Below, one piece after another: positions 54,608 through 62,523 of a stretch of DNA of 64,000 bases. Made by a program: the position numbers and the translations under genes. The notes beneath the pieces were generated by a model. That model saw nothing but the letters and a program-made list of their open reading frames with translations, did no database searches and was not told the origin of the DNA. The DNA is from Sphingobacterium hungaricum (lineage in GTDB: Bacteria; Bacteroidota; Bacteroidia; Sphingobacteriales; Sphingobacteriaceae): positions 2,961,273 through 3,025,272 of the forward strand of contig NZ_MU158698.1 of NCBI RefSeq assembly GCF_015210005.1. Direction: 5' to 3'. Each line of letters opens with the position of its first letter. The stretch's first letter is position 1.

Positions 54608-55300
54608 TTAATCTTTCAATTTAAAATGTTTTGTAACTCTTTTTCCAAAAATTGAACTGCCCAAGCGAACGAGGTTACTGCCTTGTTCGATCGCCAGCTC
54701 AAAATCTGAAGACATGCCCATCGATAAAATATCGAAGGAATCCTCCTGACGGAAATAAGTGACCTTGACGCCATCAAAAAGCATCTTCAGTTCATAAAAT
54801 TCTTCTTTCACCACCTTCTCGCTGTCGGTATTGGTAGCGATGCCCATCAACCCGCGAATGCGAATGTTCTTCAACATGCGGAATTCTTCATCGCGAAGCA
54901 ATTCGATCAGCTCGGCATGATCTAAGCCAAACTTACTGTCTTCGTCAGTAATGTATACTTGCAACAAGCAGTCGATCACGCGTTTATTTTTCAGTGCCTG
55001 CTTATCGATTTCCTTTAATAATTTTACTGAATCCACTGAGTGGATCAAGGAAACAAATGGTGCTATGTATTTTACTTTGTTGCTTTGCAAATGGCCAACC
55101 AAGTGCCATTCAATATCTTTCGGTAAGGCTTCTTCTTTCTCGACCATTTCCTGTACCATGTTTTCGCCAAAAGCGCGCTGGCCTGCTTCGTAAGCAACAA
55201 GGATATCTTCGTTGGGTTTTGTTTTTGATATAGCGACTAATTTGACGTTTTTAGCGTCTAATTCTTTCTTTAAGGTTTGAATGTTCTCTTTTATACTCAT
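54608..55300 (-). CDS. YggS/PROSC family PLP homeostasis protein
   Basis: A 230-aa single-domain PLP-binding protein of the fold III alanine-racemase type. The lysine in LVAISKTKP (K26) is the expected PLP ligand. Further markers are FGENMVQE, WHLVGHLQSNKVKYI, IHSVDSVKLL, GLMGIATNTDS and SMGMSSDFELAIEQGSNLVRLGSSIFG. In other bacteria it maintains the PLP pool and has no known catalytic activity. It heads the minus-strand operon and is divergent from the DUF4296 gene. Confidence 0.93.
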   Translation of the reverse strand: MSIKENIQTLKKELDAKNVKLVAISKTKPNEDILVAYEAGQRAFGENMVQEMVEKEEALPKDIEWHLVGHLQSNKVKYIAPFVSLIHSVDSVKLLKEIDKQALKNKRVIDCLLQVYITDEDSKFGLDHAELIELLRDEEFRMLKNIRIRGLMGIATNTDSEKVVKEEFYELKMLFDGVKVTYFRQEDSFDILSMGMSSDFELAIEQGSNLVRLGSSIFGKRVTKHFKLKD

Positions 55301-55360
55301 TATTTATGATTATTTAACGAATTCGAAAATTAGGGAAGTCGCTTATTGAATGTGTTTTCT

Positions 55361-55368
55361 TATTTTTG
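55361..55368 (+). promoter_or_regulatory. Candidate -7 box for the DUF4296/mutS2 operon
   Basis: TATTTTTG fits TAnnTTTG and lies 14 bases before the preferred ATG at 55383. No clear TTG is found upstream at the expected distance. Its position argues against a start at 55350. Confidence 0.35.
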
Positions 55369-55382
55369 TACAAATTTACAAA

Positions 55383-56054
55383 ATGCAACGTTTATTATAC
55401 AGTATACTTTTATCGTTTTTTGTCTTTATTTCGTGTACCAATTCCTTGCCAAAAGGAATTCTATCCGAAAAAAAGATGACTTCCTTATTAAAGGAGGTGC
55501 AAGTGATGGATGCATATTTGTCGACATTGCCTGTGGATAGTGCTAAGAAAGTCATCAATAGCTATTATGATGTTATTTTTGACAAATATGATTTGGATTC
55601 GACCTCGTTTGCAACGAATTTGGATTATTATTTAAGCCATCCGACGGAAGCCGAAAAATTATACGACAATGTATTGGTTAGTTTACGTGAAGAACAAACG
55701 CAAATCAATAAAACGGATTCAATTCGCAATGTGGTGATTCAGGATAGCGTGAACCGAGTTGCTCGTCTTCACGAAGATATGATGTATAGAAGGTCATTGA
55801 TTACCAATGTTCATTTGGATAGTACGGCATTGACCTACCAAGATGTACAGCGTATCGTATATACCCAAATTCCTTTCCGCCTGAATGCATATGGTTATGA
55901 TATTCAGCCATTGCCTCAGCCCGTTCCGGCTCAGGTTCCGCTGGAAACTATTCGGGAACAGCCTGCGCAACCCGATGCATTGATTGAACGACCAGCACTT
56001 CCAGCGCCTTCAGAGACTAGAATACCGTTGCAAACTAAACCCGTGATAAGATAG
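55383..56054 (+). CDS. DUF4296 lipoprotein
   Basis: About 223 aa from the ATG at 55383 (MQRLLYSILLSFFVFISC), which gives a clean lipoprotein signal with Cys in FISCTN; a frame start at 55350 would spoil it. The helical part LPKGILSEKKMTSLLKEVQVMDAYLS ... IFDKYDLDSTSFATNLDYYLSHPTEAEKLYDNVL is characteristic of DUF4296. A Pro-rich tail (PLPQPVPAQVPL) follows. Function is unknown. The mutS2 ATG follows at once. Confidence 0.87.
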   Translation: MQRLLYSILLSFFVFISCTNSLPKGILSEKKMTSLLKEVQVMDAYLSTLPVDSAKKVINSYYDVIFDKYDLDSTSFATNLDYYLSHPTEAEKLYDNVLVSLREEQTQINKTDSIRNVVIQDSVNRVARLHEDMMYRRSLITNVHLDSTALTYQDVQRIVYTQIPFRLNAYGYDIQPLPQPVPAQVPLETIREQPAQPDALIERPALPAPSETRIPLQTKPVIR

Positions 56055-58445
56055 ATGATGAAGGTATATCCGCAGAATGCGAGTGATAAGCTAGGTTTTC
56101 TTGAGATTAAAGAGTTTATCAAGCTTAAATGTTTGAGTGAGGCGGGACGCGAAATGGTGGATAAAATCCAGCCTCAGAATAAATTGGATCAGATCGATCG
56201 ATTCCTTCGCCAAACAAATGAATTTAAAGATTTAATCCAGAATGATTCCCCATTGCCGGTGGATCATTTTTACCCGATAAAAAATGTTGCCGAAAAGGCG
56301 AGGCTAGAAGGTGCTTTTCTTTCGGAAGAAGAATGTTACCGCATTTTGCTTTCGCTAAGAACAGTGTATGCAATTATTCGGTATTTTAATGATCGCCAAG
56401 GGCTTTATCCGCATTTGGAATTGCTCTTCGAGCACCTTCCGATCGAGACAAAGATTGTTCGCAGCATCGAGTCCGTTATCGACGACCACGGCCGAATGAA
56501 AGACAACGCTTCGCGATTGCTTTTGGATTTGACACAACAGATTCTCAAGAGCGAGCAGGAAGCAAGAAAGCGCCTGGAAACTGTTTTCAAGCAAGCGCAA
56601 AACAATGGCTGGACGGCCGATGGCAACCTGACCATTCGGGATGGACGTTTGTGTATTCCGATTCTTGCGGAAAACAAACGCAAAGTCAAAGGCTTGATCC
56701 ACGATGAATCGGCGACTGGCCAAACAGCTTATATCGAGCCGGATGAAGTATTTCACCTGAATAATAAAGTTAGGGATTTGACTTTTGAACGCCGAAGGGA
56801 AGTAATTCGAATCCTGACGGAGTTAACTAGCGAATTGCGCCCGCATGTTCCATTGCTATTAGCTTATCATGGTTTGCTGACAAAATTGGATTTTGTTCGT
56901 GCAAAGGCGTTATTTGCTTTGGACATCGAAGCGGAAATGCCTGAACTGGTGAAGCAAGCAGAATTTAATTTAATCAATGCGCGGCATCCATTGCTCTTCC
57001 TAAACCATAAAAAGGGAAATCAAGGAACTGTCGTTCCATTGAACATTAAAGTAGATGCAATAGATCGGGTCATCTTAGTTTCGGGACCAAATGCGGGTGG
57101 GAAATCGGTTTGTATGAAAACGGTAGGCTTGTTGCAGCTGATGTTGCAGTCAGGTATATTGATTCCTGCAGATGCGACCTCCAAAGTTGGTGTGTTCAAC
57201 CAGCTGTTTGCTGATATAGGCGACGATCAATCCATAGAATCGGATTTGAGTACGTATAGTGCCCATTTATCTAAGATGAAGTATTTCGCGGATTTCGCAA
57301 ATGCGAATACATTGGTGCTGATTGACGAATTTGGAACCGGCACGGACCCTCAGTTCGGTGGGCCTATTGCGGAAGCTGTTTTAGAAACACTGAATAACAA
57401 GAAGATCAGAGCGGTCATTACCACACATTATTCCAACTTAAAGCTGTATGCAAGCCATACAGAAGGATTACAGAATGCGTCCATGCTTTTTGATAATGTG
57501 CAGATGAAGCCACTATATATCCTTCAAGTTGGAAAACCTGGAAGTTCGTACGCGTTCGAAATTGCTCAAAAAATCGGATTGCCGAAAGAGGTACTCGAGC
57601 TTGCAAAACAAAAGATTGGTGTGCAACAGAAAAAAGTTGATACGCTATTGGTTGATTTAGAACGCGATAAAAAACAAGTCTACGACACGAAGATTGCCAT
57701 CAACAAGCGAGAGAAAGAAATGATCTTGCTCAAAGAGCAATACGAAACATTGAATCATGATCTGCAGGAGAATAAGCGCCAGCTGATCAAAGATGCAAAA
57801 GAAGAAGCCCGGCAGTTGCTTAAGGATGCGAATAAGTTAATCGAAAATACCATATCTGATATTAAATCGGTTGCGGCAGATAAAGAGAAAACGAAAGAAA
57901 TCCGTTCAAAGCTGAATCAAGCCATCGATCAGCATACTGAGAAAAAGAAAAAGCCAAATCCCACAGTGGCTAATCAAAAAGAAATAATTGATCAGGGCAT
58001 TGAGATAGGAGATTGGGTAAAGATTTTGGATTCAGGCGCAGAGGCGCAAGTTTTGGAAGTCGCTAAGAATAATAATTTGATCTTGGCAATGGGAGAGTTG
58101 CGCACCGTTGTGAAGCAGAATAAGGTTGAAAAGCTTCGTGGTAAAGAAAAGGCAAAGGTCGTTCGTAAGAGCCATGCGGCTTCGACCTCTTCAATAGCTG
58201 ATTTTCATCCTGAAGTTGATTTGCGAGGCATGCGTACCGAAGATGCTTTGCAAAAAATGGAATTGGTACTTGACCGTGCGGTAATGATTGGCTACCCTAG
58301 CCTTAAAATTATCCACGGAAAGGGGGATGGAATCTTGCGGAGGTTTATCCGGGAGTACCTTCGAAAATATAGCCATGTCTCTCGTTTCGAAGATGAGCAT
58401 GCGGATCGTGGTGGTGATGGCATAACTTACGCCTATATCGGATAG
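56055..58445 (+). CDS. mutS2: Endonuclease MutS2
   Basis: A 796-aa DNA-binding ATPase/nuclease. The N-terminal MutS-like lever and clamp regions lead to Walker A GPNAGGKSVCMKT (about 345), Walker B LVLIDEFGTGTDP and the ITTHYSNLK switch. A coiled coil (about 520-630) with conserved KEEARQLLKDANKLIE precedes the C-terminal Smr domain: VDLRGMRTEDALQKMELVLDRAVMIGYPSLKIIHGKGDGILRRFIREYL. MutS2 suppresses recombination or rescues stalled ribosomes in other bacteria, rather than doing mismatch repair. Start ATG ATG at 56055; the second ATG would also serve. Confidence 0.95.
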   Translation: MMKVYPQNASDKLGFLEIKEFIKLKCLSEAGREMVDKIQPQNKLDQIDRFLRQTNEFKDLIQNDSPLPVDHFYPIKNVAEKARLEGAFLSEEECYRILLSLRTVYAIIRYFNDRQGLYPHLELLFEHLPIETKIVRSIESVIDDHGRMKDNASRLLLDLTQQILKSEQEARKRLETVFKQAQNNGWTADGNLTIRDGRLCIPILAENKRKVKGLIHDESATGQTAYIEPDEVFHLNNKVRDLTFERRREVIRILTELTSELRPHVPLLLAYHGLLTKLDFVRAKALFALDIEAEMPELVKQAEFNLINARHPLLFLNHKKGNQGTVVPLNIKVDAIDRVILVSGPNAGGKSVCMKTVGLLQLMLQSGILIPADATSKVGVFNQLFADIGDDQSIESDLSTYSAHLSKMKYFADFANANTLVLIDEFGTGTDPQFGGPIAEAVLETLNNKKIRAVITTHYSNLKLYASHTEGLQNASMLFDNVQMKPLYILQVGKPGSSYAFEIAQKIGLPKEVLELAKQKIGVQQKKVDTLLVDLERDKKQVYDTKIAINKREKEMILLKEQYETLNHDLQENKRQLIKDAKEEARQLLKDANKLIENTISDIKSVAADKEKTKEIRSKLNQAIDQHTEKKKKPNPTVANQKEIIDQGIEIGDWVKILDSGAEAQVLEVAKNNNLILAMGELRTVVKQNKVEKLRGKEKAKVVRKSHAASTSSIADFHPEVDLRGMRTEDALQKMELVLDRAVMIGYPSLKIIHGKGDGILRRFIREYLRKYSHVSRFEDEHADRGGDGITYAYIG

Positions 58446-58472
58446 AATGTTGCCGTTTTACCAAAAAATAGG

Positions 58473-58511
58473 AAAAACTTGTTAGTCCTTAGGTTGGATT
58501 AACAAGTTTTT
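58473..58511 (+). terminator. Terminator after mutS2
   Basis: AAAAACTTGTTA pairs with TAACAAGTTTTT around an inner loop, ending in a T run, 28 bases after the mutS2 stop. Confidence 0.7.
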
Positions 58512-58907
58512 GTCTTAAATGGATATGCATTTCGGTAAACAAACGAAATTCTTGAGCATGTTTGCTCCTAAAAAGAGAAAAACTCAGATTTTGAACCGAC
58601 AAAAGGGAGGAACTTAAAATCTTTTTAGTCTAAAAAACAGATAGTTTAGGATTCAAAAGATACAATATGATGTTTATCGAAAAAAAATAACAAAAAACTT
58701 ATCCACATTTTTTGAATTGTTAATTTTTGTTAAAATTTCAATAAACCGTTCAAATAATTTACAAACTTTAAATCCTCCATTAAATGATTTATGATTTTTT
58801 AATTTATCTCAAAGATTAAAAGATTTATATCGTTAGAAAAATCATTTGATTTTTAATAAGTGAATATTAAGTTTCTGTTAACTCAATCTATTTACCAATA
58901 GACTTTT

Positions 58908-58915
58908 TACTTTTG
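58908..58915 (+). promoter_or_regulatory. Candidate -7 box of the first Oar-like gene
   Basis: TACTTTTG fits TAnnTTTG; a start near 58919 would leave about 27 bases of leader before the ATG at 58946. No TTG is seen at the usual distance. Confidence 0.4.
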
Positions 58916-58945
58916 TGGCAGATATTATTATTCTAAACAAAACAC

Positions 58946-61900
58946 ATGAAGAAATCTCTACTTTTCTTTGCTTTGGTTCTTGCGAGTTATGGTACCATCC
59001 AAGCTCAAGTAACCACTAGTAGCATGACGGGTGTCGTTACGGAGTCTACAGGACATGCCACCTCGGGAGCTACTATTAAAGCTACACACGTACCTTCCGG
59101 AACCGTTTACTCTGGATCAGCAAATGTTGCAGGTCGTTTCAACTTATCAAACATGCGCGTAGGAGGTCCTTACCGCATTGAAGTGACTTACGTAGGACAA
59201 AGTCCTGTTATCTATGAGGATGTATTCTTACAGTTAGGTCAGCCGTTTATCCTTAATCCAGTTTTCGCAGACAGCACGACATCGATCGAAGAGGTAGCTG
59301 TGACTGGAAGAAACTTAAGAAGTACTGAAAAAAATGGCGCTTCGACAGTTGTTAACCGTAATCAAATTGAAAATTTACCTTCAATTTCACGTAGTGTAAA
59401 TGATTTGACGAGATTAACGCCACAAGCAAATGGAACATCAATCGGTGGTGGAAATTATCGTTCAAACAATTTCTCTGTGGATGGTGCGAACTTTAACAAT
59501 CAATTCGGTATCGGTCAAAACATCCCTGCGGGAGGTTCTCCTATCTCAATTGATGCGATCGAACAAATTGCTGTTAACGTAACTCCATTTGACATTCGTC
59601 AGTCAGGTTTTACAGGCGCTGCGATTAATGCGGTAACTCGTTCTGGTTCTAACAAGTTTTTTGGATCAGCTTTCTACACAGGAAGATCGGACAAACAGCA
59701 AGGTACACGTGTTGGAGATGTTCAGGTTCCATTCAGTGACATGAGCGAAAAACAATATGGATTTAGCTTAGGTGGCCCAATCATCAAAAACAAATTATTT
59801 TTCTTCGTTAACTTAGAGCAAACTAAAACAACGACTCCTGGCCCGACAAAAATTGCTTCCATTAATGAATCGGATTTTGGTACAGAAAGTTTTTATGCTA
59901 GACCAACTGTAGCATTTATGAACGAGGTTAGCAATTACTTAGTGAATAATTATGGCTACGATCCAGGAGCTTATCAGGGATATTCAAACAAAAGCAACAA
60001 CGACAAGATATTTGCTAAAATAGATTGGAATATTGCTGAAAACCATAAAATTAACTTTAGATACAATCAAGTTCTTGCGAAAAGCCCTTCTTCTTTAAGT
60101 AACTCTTTTAGTGGGTCGAACTTAACAGGCTTAAGCCGTACAGGTTCGAATGCATTGCACTTCAGCAACTCAAACTATTTTCAAGAAACTAACTTATATG
60201 CAGCTGTAGCTGAATACGCTGGTGTATGGGGAAATACAAGCAACACAATCCGTGTTTCTTACGTTAATCAAAACGAGCCAAGATCATATGATGGTGGTGC
60301 ATTTCCTTTAGTGGACATTAAAAAGGATCAAGACGTTATAACAACTTTTGGTACTGATCCATTCTCTTATGGAAATCTGCGTGATGTAGAGACATTAACT
60401 GCATATTGGGATGGGAACTATTCATTCCAAAAACATGATTTTACGTATGGTGCTCAGTTCGAAACAAGTACGACTAAAAACGGATTTCAACGTTTTGGAA
60501 CTGGATACTATTTGTTTAACTCTTGGGAAGATTTCGTAAACGGAAATAAAGCTGCTAATTATGCACTTACCTATTCTCTAAATGCGGATGGATCACAAGC
60601 ATTCCCTTCATTTAAATTCAATCAATTATCATTCTTCGTTCAAGATCAATTTAACGTCAATGATAAGTTGAAAATTACTGGAGGTTTACGTTTGGAGCTA
60701 CCAAGCTATCCAAATGTTGATCAGATGAAAACTCATCCAATGGTTGCTGAGCTTGATTTAGCGGGTGGTTTGAGATTGAATACTGGAAATATGCCTAAAA
60801 CAAGACCGATGTTATCACCAAGAATCGGTTTCAACTACGATGCATTCGGTGACCGTTCTTTAATCTTTAGAGGTGGAACAGGTATCTTCACGGGACGTAT
60901 TCCTTTTGTTTGGATCGTTGCTCAATCTGGTGATGCTGGAATGCTTCAAGCTTCTCAAGTTTACACGGGTTCAGCTGTTCCTGATTTTAGCCCTGATGTT
61001 AGTGCAAACGTTCCTGCGACATTACCTACAGCAGGTACTTTCATTCCTTCAGCTGTTTCTGCGATGGATGAGAATTTAAAATTCCCTTCGACTTGGAAAT
61101 CAAGTTTTGCAGTTGATTACACATTGCCTTGGGGTATTCAAGCTACATTCGAAGCTATCTACAACAAGGATATCAATGCTGTTGTAGCAAAGAATGTTAA
61201 CTTAGTTGAGCCAACAGCCTTGAATATTGATGGATATGCTGATAACCGCTTCATTTACCCAAGCGCAAACAGAGATAAGTACATTTATACATTGACTGAC
61301 GCTGGTCAACTATCATCGCTTCCAACGGACAGAACAAATTCATTTGTTCCTACTTATATGACTAATGCTAAAGGCGGTCATTATTGGTCAGCAATGTTAC
61401 AGTTACAAAAATCATTTGTAGACGGATTCAGTGCCTCAGTTGCTTATACAAGATCTGGAGCTAAAAACTTTGGCGATGGTTCAGGAGATCAAATCGCTAA
61501 CTTATGGGGTATTCCTCAACAATTTAGCGGAAACTCAAATCTTGCATCGTTGAGTTACACTACGAATGTTTTGCCTGATCGCGTTGTGGGATTTGTTAGT
61601 TACGAAAACAAATGGATTAAAAACTTAAATACTGCAATTACGTTATTCTATTCAGGTTCTTCTACAGGAAGAGTTTCATACATGTATAGTGCCGATTTCA
61701 ATAGAGACGGACAGAGCAATGATTTAGTTTATGTTCCTAAAGATGCAAGCGAAATAACTTTCGTTGATATTACCGCTGCTAACGCATCCAATTATGGTGG
61801 AAATACTTACACTGCTGCTGAACAGTCTGCTATGTTTTTCGATCTAATTGATAATGATAAGTATTTGAAATCAAGAAAAGGTCAATATGCAGAACGTAAT

Positions 61901-62233
61901 GGTGGTATTATGCCTTGGAGAAATCAATTTGATTTAAGATTGCAACAAGAGATTCTTAGCAACATCGCTGGTAAAAACAATTCTCTTGAAGTTTTCTGGG
62001 ATGTGTTCAACGTAGGTAACTTATTTAATTCAGATTGGGGAGTTTATAAAACTGCCAACACTGCAATTTTAAGACCGATGAATACTTCGGCATTAACTCC
62101 AGATGGAACGACTAAACCAACTTTCAACATCGGTTATGCTAACGGCGATGCAATGAAATCTACGTCGTTTACAAATGAGTCTATTACTTCAACATATTAC
62201 ATGCAATTTGGAGTTAGAATTAATTTCAAATAA
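58946..62233 (+). CDS. Oar-like TonB-dependent receptor
   Basis: A 1095-aa outer membrane protein: signal peptide MKKSLLFFALVLASYGTIQAQ, a carboxypeptidase-regulatory-like domain (about 22-105: TSSMTGVVTESTGHATSGATIKATHVPSGTVYSGS), the plug (SISRSVNDLTRLTPQANGTSIGGGNYRSNNFSVDGANFNNQFGIG, then AINAVTRSGSNKFFGSAFYTG), and a barrel ending in QFGVRINFK. The absence of LEEVIVVGYGT and of a SusD partner places it in the Oar/OmpA-related group, not SusC. The substrate is unknown. A close paralogue begins about 290 bases downstream. Confidence 0.9.
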   Translation: MKKSLLFFALVLASYGTIQAQVTTSSMTGVVTESTGHATSGATIKATHVPSGTVYSGSANVAGRFNLSNMRVGGPYRIEVTYVGQSPVIYEDVFLQLGQPFILNPVFADSTTSIEEVAVTGRNLRSTEKNGASTVVNRNQIENLPSISRSVNDLTRLTPQANGTSIGGGNYRSNNFSVDGANFNNQFGIGQNIPAGGSPISIDAIEQIAVNVTPFDIRQSGFTGAAINAVTRSGSNKFFGSAFYTGRSDKQQGTRVGDVQVPFSDMSEKQYGFSLGGPIIKNKLFFFVNLEQTKTTTPGPTKIASINESDFGTESFYARPTVAFMNEVSNYLVNNYGYDPGAYQGYSNKSNNDKIFAKIDWNIAENHKINFRYNQVLAKSPSSLSNSFSGSNLTGLSRTGSNALHFSNSNYFQETNLYAAVAEYAGVWGNTSNTIRVSYVNQNEPRSYDGGAFPLVDIKKDQDVITTFGTDPFSYGNLRDVETLTAYWDGNYSFQKHDFTYGAQFETSTTKNGFQRFGTGYYLFNSWEDFVNGNKAANYALTYSLNADGSQAFPSFKFNQLSFFVQDQFNVNDKLKITGGLRLELPSYPNVDQMKTHPMVAELDLAGGLRLNTGNMPKTRPMLSPRIGFNYDAFGDRSLIFRGGTGIFTGRIPFVWIVAQSGDAGMLQASQVYTGSAVPDFSPDVSANVPATLPTAGTFIPSAVSAMDENLKFPSTWKSSFAVDYTLPWGIQATFEAIYNKDINAVVAKNVNLVEPTALNIDGYADNRFIYPSANRDKYIYTLTDAGQLSSLPTDRTNSFVPTYMTNAKGGHYWSAMLQLQKSFVDGFSASVAYTRSGAKNFGDGSGDQIANLWGIPQQFSGNSNLASLSYTTNVLPDRVVGFVSYENKWIKNLNTAITLFYSGSSTGRVSYMYSADFNRDGQSNDLVYVPKDASEITFVDITAANASNYGGNTYTAAEQSAMFFDLIDNDKYLKSRKGQYAERNGGIMPWRNQFDLRLQQEILSNIAGKNNSLEVFWDVFNVGNLFNSDWGVYKTANTAILRPMNTSALTPDGTTKPTFNIGYANGDAMKSTSFTNESITSTYYMQFGVRINFK

Positions 62234-62250
62234 GCTATAATCAAAAAGAA

Positions 62251-62314
62251 GCTTTTCTCTAAAAGCTAAACTTTTTTTCCACATAAAGCCTCGGACTTGT
62301 CCGGGGCTTTTTTG
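62251..62314 (+). terminator. Tandem terminators after the first Oar-like gene
   Basis: A first hairpin AGCTTTT / AAAAGCT (62251-62268) is followed by GCCTCGGAC-TTG-TCCGGGGC (62288-62307, one G-T pair) with a T tract at 62308-62313. Confidence 0.8.
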
Positions 62315-62465
62315 TTTTCAGAAATAAAATATCAATTTGATTACTAATATTTCTATATGAAATAGTTTGTTATTTTTTAAGAATATTATTTTAGTAAAAG
62401 TAAGTGTTATTTTATGTGTAATTAACTTAAAATAAGTTAGTTATCAACATTAGATTATTGTTAAG

Positions 62466-62499
62466 TTGCTGAGCTTATTACAAACTATACCTAGCTTTG
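62466..62499 (+). promoter_or_regulatory. Candidate promoter of the second Oar-like gene
   Basis: TTG (62466-62468), 23-base spacer, TAGCTTTG (62492-62499), which fits TAnnTTTG. The start would be about 20 bases before the ATG at 62524. It shows the paralogue has its own promoter. Confidence 0.5.
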
Positions 62500-62523
62500 T
62501 AGTACTAATTAACAACTAATTGA

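Larger units (their letters stand above)
58446..58945. other. 500-base intergenic region before the first Oar-like gene
   Basis: It starts with a terminator hairpin (58473-58511). A short open frame of 32 codons, rich in Lys/Arg, follows at 58519-58617. The rest is A/T-rich with a -7 box TACTTTTG at 58908-58915 before the receptor gene. No RNA gene or longer coding region is visible. Confidence 0.5.
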
